The notes under the pieces were generated by a model that saw only the letters and a program-made list of their open reading frames with translations, did no database searches and was not told the DNA's origin. Of a DNA stretch of 64,000 nucleotides, positions 1 through 8,948 are shown piece by piece. Location of the stretch: positions 992,001 to 1,056,000 of the forward strand of contig NZ_CP063849.1 in assembly GCF_015277775.1 (NCBI RefSeq), read 5' to 3'. Origin of the DNA: Paludibaculum fermentans (lineage in GTDB: Bacteria; Acidobacteriota; Terriglobia; Bryobacterales; Bryobacteraceae). Both the position numbers and the translations under genes were made by a program. Each line of letters begins with the position of its first letter. The first letter of the stretch is position 1.

Positions 1-967
1 CCGTACCGGGCGGCAAGCCGCGCAGGTGGACCGGGCTGGCGGGCCTGTCGGGCGGCGGAGTGCCGTGGACATTGCGGGGGTCGAAGACGAGGAGGACGGC
101 CTGTGAGGAGGACTCCCGGATGCCACCGACCAGAAGCTCGTAGATGCCGTCATTGTCGAGATCCGCCGCGCGCACCACGTTCATATGGCCAACCTGCCAG
201 TATTCACCCCGCGGGCGTCCGGTGGCATCGACGACCAGCAGGACGGAGGGGCTCATGGTGTGGTGGACGAAGACGGCCGCGGTCCAGAGCGTGGAGTCGT
301 GTTCGGGCGAAGGGAATGTTGTGAAACTGCGGACGACGTAGGGAGGTGAAAACTCCCTGGTCCCGGTTTGGACCGGTTTAGTCACGGAAAGTTGCCAACG
401 GGTTTCCCCGCCGGAGGAAAGACAATAGAGATCCCAGCCGAGCGATTCGCGCTGATTGTGCGGGTATATGCCGATTGTTTCAATTTGGCCGTCATGATCA
501 AGATCCCCGAGCCACGGGATCCGGGGGCCTACAATGTCGGGATCATTGGCGACCGCAAAGGGGAATTCGCGGCGCCAGATTGTGCTTCCATCGGCTCCGA
601 AGGCGGTGAGGGTGTTGCCGTTCCAGGTGGCGTAGGCGGGCGGGCGCTTCACCCAGGCGTGACGCTTGTCCCAGGCGAGGAAGCCTGCCAGCAGCAGGAC
701 GGTGAGGCTGAGCGCCGCTGTGATTCGCTGCAGAATCAAGACATTGGCCCACCAGGGAATCTCGCTCAAGCGGCGGCGGCGCCACTCAAGGAGGTCGGAC
801 TCGAGGGCGGCGACGCGCTTGCCGTCGCGCTGGACCGGGAGTCCGCGGGTCTTTTCGTAGATTTGCGCGGTGCGGACACTAATGCCGAGAAGGGCCGCGA
901 TCTCTTTCCATGAAGACAGCAGGCGGGGCGGTGTGGATGCTTCCTGGCCGGGAGTCTCTTTGCCCAT
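1..967 (-). CDS. HTH-domain, membrane-anchored FG-GAP-like protein (C-terminus outside window)
   Basis: The minus-strand frame opens with ATG at 967 and stays open to the window edge, so about 322 residues are visible and the C-terminus is missing. Residues 18-40 resemble a MerR/excisionase-type helix-turn-helix (SWKEIAALLGISVRTAQIYE), a form common in Acidobacteria. A hydrophobic helix at about 81-99 should anchor it in the inner membrane. The remainder carries aspartate-rich calcium-loop motifs (DLDHDGQIE, DLDNDGIYE) typical of FG-GAP/VCBS propellers. A cytoplasmic DNA-binding head linked to an outer sensor is the simplest reading, but the function is not known. A perfect palindrome lies 14 bp upstream of the start and may be its operator. 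Confidence 0.78.
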   Translation of the reverse strand, partial: MGKETPGQEASTPPRLLSSWKEIAALLGISVRTAQIYEKTRGLPVQRDGKRVAALESDLLEWRRRRLSEIPWWANVLILQRITAALSLTVLLLAGFLAWDKRHAWVKRPPAYATWNGNTLTAFGADGSTIWRREFPFAVANDPDIVGPRIPWLGDLDHDGQIETIGIYPHNQRESLGWDLYCLSSGGETRWQLSVTKPVQTGTREFSPPYVVRSFTTFPSPEHDSTLWTAAVFVHHTMSPSVLLVVDATGRPRGEYWQVGHMNVVRAADLDNDGIYELLVGGIRESSSQAVLLVFDPRNVHGTPPPDRPASPVHLRGLPPGT

Positions 968-981
968 CAGTGAAAAATAAG

Positions 982-1001
982 TTTATCATTTTTATGATAA
1001 A
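982..1001. promoter_or_regulatory. Perfect AT-rich palindrome (candidate operator)
   Basis: TTTATCAT and ATGATAAA are exact reverse complements separated by four T residues. The element is AT-rich inside a GC-rich genome and ends 14 bp upstream of the start codon at 967, overlapping where the promoter of that regulator-like gene should lie. Autoregulation is inferred from position only. Confidence 0.5.
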
Positions 1002-1356
1002 TGGATCCCGGAAGCGGCCTCAATAATAAGAAAGGAGGAAGGAGGTGAAACTGGCCGATTGGGATCATCTGCGAGGCGTGGCCGGGTCTTGCCGGAATTC
1101 TCTTTCCGCACTACACTGAGAATGTTCATTGCTGCGAGACGCCCATGTGCATCCAGCTGAGTTCTCTCTCCACGGTGCCCGCCTCCGCCGAAGTCCTTGT
1201 ACCGGTGGCGGCCGGCGTGCGTCGCGCCTAGCCGCCTGCTCCGCGACGAGCCCCCTCTTCTCCCATCGAAATTACGCGGCCAAGCCGCGGTGTGTACCGG
1301 GAGCGCCCCATTCCCAGGGGCCGGAAACGCATCGCGTGATAAAATAAGAGTTTCCC
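1002..1356. other. Intergenic region upstream of valS
   Basis: No convincing gene is seen. A purine-rich stretch near 1032-1048 contains AAGGAGGTGA, an ideal ribosome-binding sequence, but no start codon at proper spacing opens a credible frame. A short hairpin (CGCGGC-caa-GCCGCG, 1275-1289) lies about 70 bp before valS and lacks a T-run. No T-box features were recognised. Confidence 0.4.
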
Positions 1357-4044
1357 ATGCAGCTTGATAAAGTCTATGAGCCTCAGCGGTTTGAACCGCA
1401 CTGGGCCCAGTGGTGGATTGACCGTGGATTCTTCCATGCGCCCTCTTCCAGGCACGAGGGCCGCGAGATGTTTTCCCTGGTGATTCCACCGCCGAACGTG
1501 ACCGGCAGCCTGCACATCGGTCACATGCTGGAGCACACGGAGATCGACGTCACCACCCGCTGGCACCGCATGAAGGGCGACCAGACGCTGTGGCTGCCGG
1601 GTCAGGACCACGCCGGCATCGCCACGCAAATGGTGGTGGAGCGCGCGTTGAAGGCGTCTGAAAACATCACGCGTCACGACCTGGGCCGGGAAGAGTTCGT
1701 CAAGCGCGTTTGGCAGTGGAAAGAGCAGTACGGCGGCACCATCATCAACCAGATGAAGCGCATGGGCGACTCGTGCGACTGGTCGCGCAACCGCTTCACG
1801 CTGGACGAGGGGCTGTCGCGCGCGGTGCGCGAGACGTTCGTGCGGCTCTATGAGAAGGGCCTGATCTACCGCGGCGAGTACATGGTGAACTGGTGTCCCC
1901 AGTGCCATACGGCGCTGTCGGACCTGGAAGTGGTGCACGAAGAGACGCAGGGCAACCTGTGGCACATCCAGTATCCGGTGAAGGATATGCCGGGCCGCTT
2001 TGTGACGGTGGCGACCACGCGTCCGGAGACGATGCTGGGCGATACCGCGGTGTGCGTGAATCCGGAAGACGAACGCTACTTCGACCTGCATGGGAAGAGC
2101 GTGATCCTGCCGCTGACGGGCCGGGAGATCCCGGTGATCTGCGACGAACTGGCGGATCCGAAGTTCGGCACGGGTGTGGTGAAGGTCACGCCGGCGCACG
2201 ATCCGAACGATTTCGAAGCGGGCAAGCGCCACAACCTGCCGCATGTGAAGGTGATCGGGCTCAACGGCGAGATGACGGCGGAAGCCGGCGCGTATGCGGG
2301 GCTCGACCGCTTTGAGGCGCGCAAGCGCGTGCTGGCGGATCTGGACTCGCAGGGCCTGCTGGTGCAGACGGCCGCGCACCAACTCAGCATCGGCCGCTGC
2401 CAGCGCTGCAAGACCATCGTGGAGCCGCTGGTGTCGAAGCAGTGGTTCTGCAAGATGAAGCCGCTGGCCGAGCCGGCCATCAAGGCCGTGGAAGAGGGCC
2501 GCATCGTCTTCGTGCCGGAGAACTGGTCGAAGACCTACTACGAGTGGATGTACAACATCCGCGACTGGTGCGTGTCGCGCCAGTTGTGGTGGGGCCACCG
2601 CATTCCCGCGTGGCATTGCGGCGAGTGCGGCGAAGTTACGGTGTCGCGGGAAGACGTGACGGCGTGCCCGAAGTGCGCGTCCACGAACATCACCCAGGAC
2701 CCCGATGTGCTGGATACGTGGTTCTCCAGCGGGCTGTGGCCGTTCTCCACGCTCGGCTGGCCGGACAAGACTCCGGAACTGGCTGCGTATTACCCGACGA
2801 CCGTGCTGATCACCGGCTTCGACATCCTGTTCTTCTGGGTGGCGCGCATGATCATGCTCGGCATCGAGTGCATGGGCGATGTGCCGTTCAAGACCGTGTA
2901 TATCCACGGCCTGGTGCGCGACGCCGAACGGCAGAAGATGTCGAAGACGAAGGGCAACACGATCGATCCGCTGGTGGTGACAGAGCAGTACGGGACGGAC
3001 GCCGTGCGCTTCGCGCTGCTGCGCGGGGCGGCTCCGGGCACCGACATTGTGCTGAGCGAAGAGCGCATGGTGAGCTCGCGCGCGTTCTGCAACAAGATCT
3101 GGAACGCGGCCCGGTTCATCTTCCTGCAGATGGAGAAGGTGGGCGTCGAGAGCCTGGAGATCCAGAGCCTGGCGAGCCATGTGGCTCCGGCGGAGCGCAT
3201 CGAAGGCGCGCTGCCGCTGGAGGACCGCTGGATCTTCCACCGGCTGAACGAGACGGCGGCCAAGATCCACGCGGCGCAGGAGAACTTCCGGTATCACGAG
3301 GTGGCCGACCTGATCTGGGGCTTCCTCTGGGATGAGTTCTGCGACTGGTACCTGGAAGTGAAGAAGTTCCGCATCCAGCAGGGCGAGCACATGCATGCGC
3401 ACCTGCGGAACCTGCTGACGGTGTTTGAATTCGCGCTGCGGCTGCTGCATCCGGTGATGCCGTTCCTGACTGAGGAGCTGTGGCAGCGGTTGATGAAGAA
3501 GTGCGACAGCCTGCCGGAGTCGATCTGCCTGGCGGCGTTCCCGCAGGCGCAGGACTCCACGGCGGATCCGCAAGGCGCGGCGGCGTTCGCGCTGCTGCAG
3601 GAGATGACGGTGGCGGCGCGCGGGCTGCGGGCCGACCAGAAGCTGGATCCGAAGGCGACGCAGGACGGGTTCCTGTATCCGGCCAACGAGACGGCCGTGA
3701 TGCTGGGCGCGACCGAATTGCCGCTGCTACAGGCGCTGACGAATACGAAGTTCGAAGTGGGCGCGGCCGGGGCGGAGAAGGCTGCCGGCGCTTCGCGCGC
3801 CACCAACGACTTCGAGATGGTGTTGAAGTTGAGCGGCGCCCAGGTCGACGCCGTGCGCGGACGCCTGGTGAAGGAGATCGAACAACTGCAGAAGGTGATT
3901 CAGAACAGCCAGAAGCAGTTGGGCTCGGAAGCGTTCGTGGCCAAGGCTCCGGCGCATGTGATCGACGGAATCCGGTCGAAGCTGGCCGACTACGAGGCGC
4001 AACTGGCCAAGAGCCAGGCGGCCCTGACGGATCTGGGGGCCTGA
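1357..4044 (+). CDS. valS: Valine--tRNA ligase
   Basis: Class I aminoacyl-tRNA synthetase that charges tRNA-Val with valine and edits threonine in a separate domain. At 895 residues it has normal length. The HIGH signature is at 53-56 (PNVTGSLHIGHML) and the KMSKT loop at 527-531. The zinc-ribbon-like CPQC and CGECGE...CPKC segments, the anticodon-binding region and a C-terminal tRNA-binding coiled coil (about 830-890) are all present. The ATG at 1357 gives the expected N-terminus. Its stop overlaps the ATG of nadC (TGATG), so it probably leads the valS-nadC-birA transcript. Confidence 0.97.
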   Translation: MQLDKVYEPQRFEPHWAQWWIDRGFFHAPSSRHEGREMFSLVIPPPNVTGSLHIGHMLEHTEIDVTTRWHRMKGDQTLWLPGQDHAGIATQMVVERALKASENITRHDLGREEFVKRVWQWKEQYGGTIINQMKRMGDSCDWSRNRFTLDEGLSRAVRETFVRLYEKGLIYRGEYMVNWCPQCHTALSDLEVVHEETQGNLWHIQYPVKDMPGRFVTVATTRPETMLGDTAVCVNPEDERYFDLHGKSVILPLTGREIPVICDELADPKFGTGVVKVTPAHDPNDFEAGKRHNLPHVKVIGLNGEMTAEAGAYAGLDRFEARKRVLADLDSQGLLVQTAAHQLSIGRCQRCKTIVEPLVSKQWFCKMKPLAEPAIKAVEEGRIVFVPENWSKTYYEWMYNIRDWCVSRQLWWGHRIPAWHCGECGEVTVSREDVTACPKCASTNITQDPDVLDTWFSSGLWPFSTLGWPDKTPELAAYYPTTVLITGFDILFFWVARMIMLGIECMGDVPFKTVYIHGLVRDAERQKMSKTKGNTIDPLVVTEQYGTDAVRFALLRGAAPGTDIVLSEERMVSSRAFCNKIWNAARFIFLQMEKVGVESLEIQSLASHVAPAERIEGALPLEDRWIFHRLNETAAKIHAAQENFRYHEVADLIWGFLWDEFCDWYLEVKKFRIQQGEHMHAHLRNLLTVFEFALRLLHPVMPFLTEELWQRLMKKCDSLPESICLAAFPQAQDSTADPQGAAAFALLQEMTVAARGLRADQKLDPKATQDGFLYPANETAVMLGATELPLLQALTNTKFEVGAAGAEKAAGASRATNDFEMVLKLSGAQVDAVRGRLVKEIEQLQKVIQNSQKQLGSEAFVAKAPAHVIDGIRSKLADYEAQLAKSQAALTDLGA

Positions 4045-4883
4045 TGGACTTCGACATTACGCATCCGCAGGTGATGAACGCCGTGGCTCGGGCGATGGAA
4101 GAAGACATCGGCCTGGGCGATATCACCAGTGAACTCACCGTGCCCGGCGACCAGCAGGCGTCGGGCGCTTTCTTTGCCCGCCAGCGCATGGTGGTGGCGG
4201 GCATCGAACTGCTGGAAGTGGTTTACGGGCTGGGCGGCGACGGGGTGAAACTGGAGATTTTGAAGCCCAGCGGATCCCATGTTGAGCCCGGTGAGTGCCT
4301 GGCGCGAGTCGAGGGGCACGCACGTACGCTGCTGCGCTGTGAGCGGACTGCCCTGAACTTTGTTCAGCGCTTGAGCGGTGTGGCCACGCTGGCCTCGCGG
4401 TTCGTGCAGGCCGTGGCCGGCACCAAGTGCAGGGTTTTGGATACGCGCAAGACCACGCCGGGGTTGCGGATCCTGGAGAAGATGGCGGCGGCGGCCGGTG
4501 GGGTGACGAATCACCGCATGGGTCTGTTCGACGCGATTCTGATCAAGAACAACCACATCACGGCGGCCGGCGGCGTGCGCGCGGCGCTGGAGGCAGTGAA
4601 GGGCCAGCCGATTCCGGTGGAGATCGAAGTGCGGACGATGGAGGAGCTCGACGAGGCGCTGGGCTGCGGAGCGACCCGGCTGCTGCTCGACAACCTGACT
4701 CCAGACGAGGCGCGGCAGTGGATCGCGCACATTGCGGGTCGGGCCTTGGTGGAGCTGTCGGGCGGCATCACGCTGGAGACCGTGCGAGCGTATGCGGAAG
4801 CTGGGGCGGATTATGTATCCAGCGGATCCATCACGCACTCAGCACGGGCAGTGGATATCAATTTCCGGTTGACGCTGGCATGA
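4044..4883 (+). CDS. nadC: Nicotinate-nucleotide pyrophosphorylase (quinolinate phosphoribosyltransferase)
   Basis: Converts quinolinate and PRPP to nicotinate mononucleotide with release of CO2 in de novo NAD synthesis. The 279-residue product has family length. Recognisable segments are EEDIGLGDITSEL near the N-terminus, ALNFVQRLSGVAT, the substrate-binding DTRKTTPGLR, NHRMGLFDAILIKNNH, EIEVRTMEELDEAL and the C-terminal SGGIT...AGADYVSSGSIT phosphate-binding part. The ATG overlaps the valS stop and its own stop overlaps the birA start (ATGA), which indicates translational coupling. Confidence 0.96.
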   Translation: MDFDITHPQVMNAVARAMEEDIGLGDITSELTVPGDQQASGAFFARQRMVVAGIELLEVVYGLGGDGVKLEILKPSGSHVEPGECLARVEGHARTLLRCERTALNFVQRLSGVATLASRFVQAVAGTKCRVLDTRKTTPGLRILEKMAAAAGGVTNHRMGLFDAILIKNNHITAAGGVRAALEAVKGQPIPVEIEVRTMEELDEALGCGATRLLLDNLTPDEARQWIAHIAGRALVELSGGITLETVRAYAEAGADYVSSGSITHSARAVDINFRLTLA

Positions 4884-5593
4884 GACGGACCGAGTGGCAC
4901 CAGAGCATCGATTCGACGATGCACCGCGCGGCGGAGCTGGCGGCGGAAGGCTGCCCGGCCGGCACCATAGTCGGAGCCGACATCCAGACGGCGGGACAGG
5001 GCAGGCTGGGCCGGACTTGGCACTCCAACGACGGCGGGTTGTACTTCACGATGATCCTGCGGCCCAAGGTGGAGATGCGCGACCTGCCCATGGTCACAAT
5101 GGCGAGCGGCGTGGCGGTGGCGGATGCGCTGCAGATGTTTGCGGGTGTGAGCGTGGATCTGCGCTGGCCGAATGACGTCATGGTGGGCGAGCGCAAGCTG
5201 GTGGGGATCCTGGCGCAATGGCATGCTGGAGCGGTGCTGGCCGGTATCGGGCTCAACGTCAGTCAGTCTGCGTTTCCGGACGATGTGAAGAACATCGCTA
5301 CGTCGCTGGCGCGCGAGACGGACCGGATCCACAACAAGCAGGTGTTGCTGAAGGCGATTGCGGCGTCGGTGGAGACTCATGTCGAGATCCTGGAGACCAG
5401 CGGCGTGACGGCGATCCTGCGGCTGTTCGCCAATGCGTCGTCGTATGTGTCGGGCAAGCGCGTGAAGGTGGAGCTGCCGGGCGGCGATGTCGTTGGTACC
5501 ACGGCCGGATTGACTCCGGACGGGTTCCTGCTGCTGCGCAAGGACGACGGCGAGGAGATCACGATCACCGCAGGCGGCTTGCGGCCTGTCTGA
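4880..5593 (+). CDS. birA: Biotin--[acetyl-CoA-carboxylase] ligase
   Basis: Activates biotin as biotinyl-AMP and transfers it to a lysine of biotin carboxyl carrier protein. Residues 39-47 (GQGRLGRTW) match the biotinyl-AMP loop, with GQGR in place of the usual GRGR. RWPNDVMVGERKLVGIL supplies the catalytic lysine region, and a C-terminal SH3-like domain follows (GKRVKVELPGGDVVGTTAG). At 237 residues it lacks the N-terminal DNA-binding domain of E. coli BirA, so it is a ligase only. The ATG overlaps the nadC stop by 4 bp. Confidence 0.93.
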   Translation: MRRTEWHQSIDSTMHRAAELAAEGCPAGTIVGADIQTAGQGRLGRTWHSNDGGLYFTMILRPKVEMRDLPMVTMASGVAVADALQMFAGVSVDLRWPNDVMVGERKLVGILAQWHAGAVLAGIGLNVSQSAFPDDVKNIATSLARETDRIHNKQVLLKAIAASVETHVEILETSGVTAILRLFANASSYVSGKRVKVELPGGDVVGTTAGLTPDGFLLLRKDDGEEITITAGGLRPV

Positions 5594-5600
5594 TCAGGAC

Positions 5601-6005
5601 TCAGGGGCTGGTATTTAGCGGGAAGGCATAATTGCCGGACTCCGCAGAGAAAAGGCGATCGCCGAAATTAGCTGCCTTAATTTTCAGGGTGCCGTCCGCG
5701 TTAATTGCCAGAGCGCTGAGAGTTTGCTGGTTCCGGCGATACTCCACCAGGAACTCCTTCTTTTCCGCGTAGTGCTTTGCGGCGCGATCAATCAGTTGCT
5801 TCGCCTCAGGAGCGGCCTGCCGCCATGCCTGGATCCTATCTAAAAGGAGACTGAAATTGCGGGACGGTTTCCAGGGCTTTTGGGTATGGATATGCACCGG
5901 ATTGACCAGGCCTCGCGGAGCGGATCGCCGCCCGTGTCTCCACAGGCGCCACATGGACGGAGCACAACCGCCGGCGTGCCTGCGGCCACACCTGGAGTGC
6001 TTCAA
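5601..6005 (-). CDS. Hypothetical protein, possibly a gene remnant
   Basis: A 134-codon minus frame fills the gap between birA and coaX. Its second half (from about residue 48) reads like real protein: a charged helix (DRAAKHYAEKKEFLVEYRR) and a strand-rich end (ALAINADGTLKIKAANFG). The first 45 residues are Arg/His/Pro-rich and look like chance coding. The start lies only 32 bp from the coaX ATG, with no clear ribosome-binding site. It may be the tail of a decayed gene. No family recognised. Confidence 0.3.
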   Translation of the reverse strand: MKHSRCGRRHAGGCAPSMWRLWRHGRRSAPRGLVNPVHIHTQKPWKPSRNFSLLLDRIQAWRQAAPEAKQLIDRAAKHYAEKKEFLVEYRRNQQTLSALAINADGTLKIKAANFGDRLFSAESGNYAFPLNTSP

Positions 6006-6037
6006 TGCTAGCCTGAGGGTTCATCGATTTCACTGCC

Positions 6038-6805
6038 ATGTTGCTCGCTATTGACGCTGGGAATACGAACGTTACGATTGGGATCTTCGACGGTCCGCGG
6101 ATCATCACCCGCTGGCGCCTGCGCACCGTCCATGACCAGACTCCGGATGAGTGGGGCATCAAGCTCCGCAGCCTGTTTGCGTTGGAAGGATTGCCCCTGG
6201 AAAAGATCAGCGGCATCATCGCCGCTACCGTGGTTCCGCCGCTGGAATCGTCGCTGACGGGCATGGCCCGCCGCTACTTCCCGGTGGAACCCATGTTTGT
6301 CACCGGGCATACAGAGACCGGGCTGAACATACTCTATGACAATCCGCGCGAAGTGGGCGCCGACCGGATTGTGAACGCCGTGGCCGCCATCGCCAAGTAC
6401 GGCGGACCGTGCATTGTCGTCGACCTCGGCACCGCCATTACCTTCGACGCCGTCAGTGCGAACTCAGAGTATTTGGGCGGCATCATCTGCCCGGGCATCG
6501 GGATGTCGATCCAGGGGCTGTTTACGCGTACGGCGCGGCTGCCCATGGTCGATTTCCGCGATCCTGAGAAGCTGATCGGGACCAACACCGTGGTGAGCAT
6601 GCAGTCGGGCCTATACTACGGCACCATCTGCATGATCGACGGGATTGTGGAGCGCATGATCGCGGAGATGGGCAAGGACACAAAGTCGGTTGCGACCGGC
6701 GGGCAGGCGTCGTTGATCACAAAGGGCTCGAGGTTCGTCAAGATCGCCGATGAGGATCTTACGCTCGAAGGCCTGCGCATGATCTGGGAGCGGAATCGCC
6801 AGTGA
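6038..6805 (+). CDS. coaX: Type III pantothenate kinase
   Basis: ATP-dependent phosphorylation of pantothenate, the first step of coenzyme A synthesis. The 255-residue protein belongs to the ASKHA fold: DAGNTN near residues 6-11 is the phosphate-1 loop, GADRIVNAVAA the pantothenate region, VVDLGTAITFD the phosphate-2 loop, and GGIICPGIGMS and ATGGQASLI complete the fold. Type III kinases are insensitive to CoA feedback. The stop overlaps the GTG of the next gene (GTGA), so the two are probably co-translated. Confidence 0.95.
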   Translation: MLLAIDAGNTNVTIGIFDGPRIITRWRLRTVHDQTPDEWGIKLRSLFALEGLPLEKISGIIAATVVPPLESSLTGMARRYFPVEPMFVTGHTETGLNILYDNPREVGADRIVNAVAAIAKYGGPCIVVDLGTAITFDAVSANSEYLGGIICPGIGMSIQGLFTRTARLPMVDFRDPEKLIGTNTVVSMQSGLYYGTICMIDGIVERMIAEMGKDTKSVATGGQASLITKGSRFVKIADEDLTLEGLRMIWERNRQ

Positions 6806-7500
6806 CCGAGCAAAAAGACGACGGCTCCTGGCGGCTGAACTACTTCAATTACTTCACCGAGGTGGAGGAGCACTTCCAGCGCGCCCGGGCGAGTGCGCTG
6901 TTCCTGTTGTCGCCGTTGGACTGGGCCATGGTGGAGAGCTGGAAGAACTCAGGTATCCCGCTGGAGGCCGTGTTGCGCGGCATCGATGCCTCCTTTGAGA
7001 AGTGGCGATCGCGCAAGCAGAAGACGCAGATGGTGAACTCGCTGGCCTATTGCACGCAGGCGGTGATGAAGGAGGCGGAAGCGATGGCCAACAACATCCC
7101 ATCGAGCGCGGTGGGTGCGGCTGAAGAGTCGCCCTTCCCGCTGGAGGCCGTCAAAGCGCACCTGGCGAAATGCGCTGAGGCATTGCGCGCCGCTGCTGGG
7201 TATGAGCAGATGGCGGAGTCGCTGGACGCGCTGCTGACTGGGATTGAAGAGCATTTCCAGCACCTGGAAGAGCTCGACCAGCGGCTCACCGCACTGGAAG
7301 ACAAGATGTCGGCCATCGCGCGAACCCGTCTATCCGAGGAAGAGTTGTTCCGGATGCGGCGGGAACTGGATCTGCAATTGAAGCCCTACCGCGGGAAAAT
7401 GACAGCCGACCAGCTTATCCGGTTGGAGAAGACTTACCTCGATAAAAAAGTGTACGAGCACTTCCGTCTGCCGAGGCTGAGCCTGTTCTACATGAGCTGA
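6802..7500 (+). CDS. Conserved hypothetical coiled-coil protein
   Basis: The 232-residue soluble protein starts with GTG overlapping the coaX stop. Residues 1-70 form a compact charged domain (LNYFNYFTEVEEHFQRAR...LLSPLDWAMVESW) that resembles small acidobacterial proteins linked to coaX. The middle is acidic and helical, with a predicted coiled coil around 150-200. The C-terminus is basic and aromatic (LRLPRLSLFYMS-like ending). No enzymatic motif, signal peptide or membrane segment is visible. Tight coupling to coaX suggests co-expression but not a proven link to CoA metabolism. Confidence 0.75.
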   Translation: MTEQKDDGSWRLNYFNYFTEVEEHFQRARASALFLLSPLDWAMVESWKNSGIPLEAVLRGIDASFEKWRSRKQKTQMVNSLAYCTQAVMKEAEAMANNIPSSAVGAAEESPFPLEAVKAHLAKCAEALRAAAGYEQMAESLDALLTGIEEHFQHLEELDQRLTALEDKMSAIARTRLSEEELFRMRRELDLQLKPYRGKMTADQLIRLEKTYLDKKVYEHFRLPRLSLFYMS

Positions 7501-7710
7501 GGGGAGCAGCGTAGATTGCGGCCCGAAAACCCGCTTGAGTTAGTACCAATGGGGCTAGTTCCCGCCTCTTTTGGGCGGCCGCAATGCTTATCTTACTCCT
7601 TTGATTACAAGAGCTTAATCAGATTTGTTCGATCCGCAACAAAGACCACGCAAAATGTACACATTCAATGTGGCGGAGGGATACAGCCGGGAAGCATTGT
7701 GATATTATCT

Positions 7711-7812
7711 CCAGTAGAGCGTACATCTAGTACGAGTAGGCCAGCATTCCTCCGATTCAAGCTGGCTTTGTGCCGGTGGGGATCTTCCTCCGAGTCCCCA
7801 CCGGCCTTTTTA
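7711..7812 (+). ncRNA. Candidate small structured RNA or structured 3' UTR
   Basis: Three stem-loops follow each other with no coding frame: CGTAC/GTACG (7720-7734), GCCAGC/GCTGGC (7740-7766) and an 11-bp terminator (7772-7805) with a T-run. The nearest upstream stop codon is 210 bp away and the next gene is on the other strand, so the structure does not belong to a downstream leader. It could be an independent small RNA or a processed 3' end of the coaX transcript. No promoter is convincing. Confidence 0.35.
7772..7812 (+). terminator. Strong intrinsic terminator
   Basis: GCCGGTGGGGA (7772-7782) pairs perfectly with TCCCCACCGGC (7795-7805), followed by CTTTTTATTT. It ends plus-strand transcription downstream of the valS-coaX block or of the candidate small RNA. 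Confidence 0.85.
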
Positions 7813-7981
7813 TTTCCAATGAGTTAGGTAGAGCAACAGGGCTTCCGGCCCGGCTTGCTGAGCGGGGCCTCCGCCCAGGCACAACTCTCCTGCGCCCGTC
7901 GAATACCCGTTGCAACAGATAGTTCAGGACCGATTTCGCGAACTGGGACATGCCCTATGCGAAAGATAGCCTAAGACGGGC

Positions 7982-8899
7982 TCAGTGGAAGTACATGATG
8001 TCGGGCCGTACGCGATTCCCGACTGCGTTGCAGGGCCCGCATTCGGTGGTGTAACCCGGCCAGGCAGCCAGCACGCCCTTGGGCACTTCCACGGGGTGAT
8101 CGTCCTGGTGATAGACGGAGAGCGACATGCGGGGATGGAACTTCGCGATGGTGGCCCGGCCGCCGGCCAGCGCTTTCACTTCCGCCCCTTCGATGTCCAT
8201 CTTTACGAAGTCGACGCGCTCAAGCTTGAGTTCGTCCACCATTTTGTCGATGGTGGTGAGCGGAACCTTGGCTATGGCCTTGGCGCCCTTGCGGTGAATG
8301 ACGAAGCTATCGGCCGCCTGGTTGTCTTCGTCCACCAGGAGCTCCAACGTATCGTCCTTATCCCATACGCCCTTGGGGTAGATAACGAGCCGGTTCTCGC
8401 CGATCTCCTTGGCGAAGTTGCGGCGCAGGCACTCCAGGTTGTCGGGCGCGGGCTCGATGGCGACGACGAGTTTGGCTCCGGCATCGAGGGCGAAACGGGC
8501 GAAGGTGCCGACGTTGGCTCCGCAATCGAGGACGATGTCTCCCTTGTGGACGAACTGTTCGCCGGTCCCATAGATATGGGTGGCTTCCTCAGAGAGATTG
8601 AAGGGCAGAATGAAGCGGCTGCCGGCGGGCGACCAGAAGTTGCCATAGGGCGTCTGGTACAACTCCAGTCCTTTGTACTCCTTCTGAAGCAGGCGCGTAT
8701 GGGCCAGGATGCTGTCCTTGACGCGGGTGAGCTCCTCTTTCTCCGCCTGGATGGCCCAGGCCCTCTGGGTGGTGCAACCGTCCCCACGGCCGATCAGGAC
8801 CAGCGCCCAATAGCGCAGCGGCGGGTGGATGGCCAGCAGGGCGACGGCGATGACAGCCACCGAAAGTACCAGGATTAAGAGTCGTTTCACAGGGTTCAA
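7982..8899 (-). CDS. FkbM family methyltransferase, membrane-anchored
   Basis: The 305-residue protein has an N-terminal hydrophobic helix (about 6-23) followed by a SAM-dependent methyltransferase domain. DCGANVG at 125-131 is motif I, AIEPAPDN the second acidic motif, and DFVKMDIEGAE the FkbM hallmark. FkbM enzymes O-methylate sugars or polyketides; the substrate here is unknown. A membrane anchor facing the cytoplasm would fit modification of a lipid-linked glycan, but that is inference. It is divergent from tdk, and no glycosyltransferase genes adjoin it. Confidence 0.85.
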   Translation of the reverse strand: MNPVKRLLILVLSVAVIAVALLAIHPPLRYWALVLIGRGDGCTTQRAWAIQAEKEELTRVKDSILAHTRLLQKEYKGLELYQTPYGNFWSPAGSRFILPFNLSEEATHIYGTGEQFVHKGDIVLDCGANVGTFARFALDAGAKLVVAIEPAPDNLECLRRNFAKEIGENRLVIYPKGVWDKDDTLELLVDEDNQAADSFVIHRKGAKAIAKVPLTTIDKMVDELKLERVDFVKMDIEGAEVKALAGGRATIAKFHPRMSLSVYHQDDHPVEVPKGVLAAWPGYTTECGPCNAVGNRVRPDIMYFH

Positions 8900-8948
8900 T
8901 CTATCACGGCGGCCACCTTTATAGCTGCGCGGGTTATCCTGTCATACG

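Noticed and set aside
1032-1122. Ideal ribosome-binding sequence AAGGAGGTGA followed by a 25-codon frame
   Set aside because: The only nearby start (GTG) overlaps the ribosome-binding sequence and the peptide has no recognisable features.
1228-3573. Long minus-strand open frame opposite valS (781 codons)
   Set aside because: His/Arg/Gln-rich composition with no motifs; a typical high-GC shadow of a clearly real gene.
7757-7951. 64-codon minus-strand frame across the terminator at 7772
   Set aside because: It runs through a perfect terminator stem and has Arg/Pro-rich chance composition after the first 14 residues.
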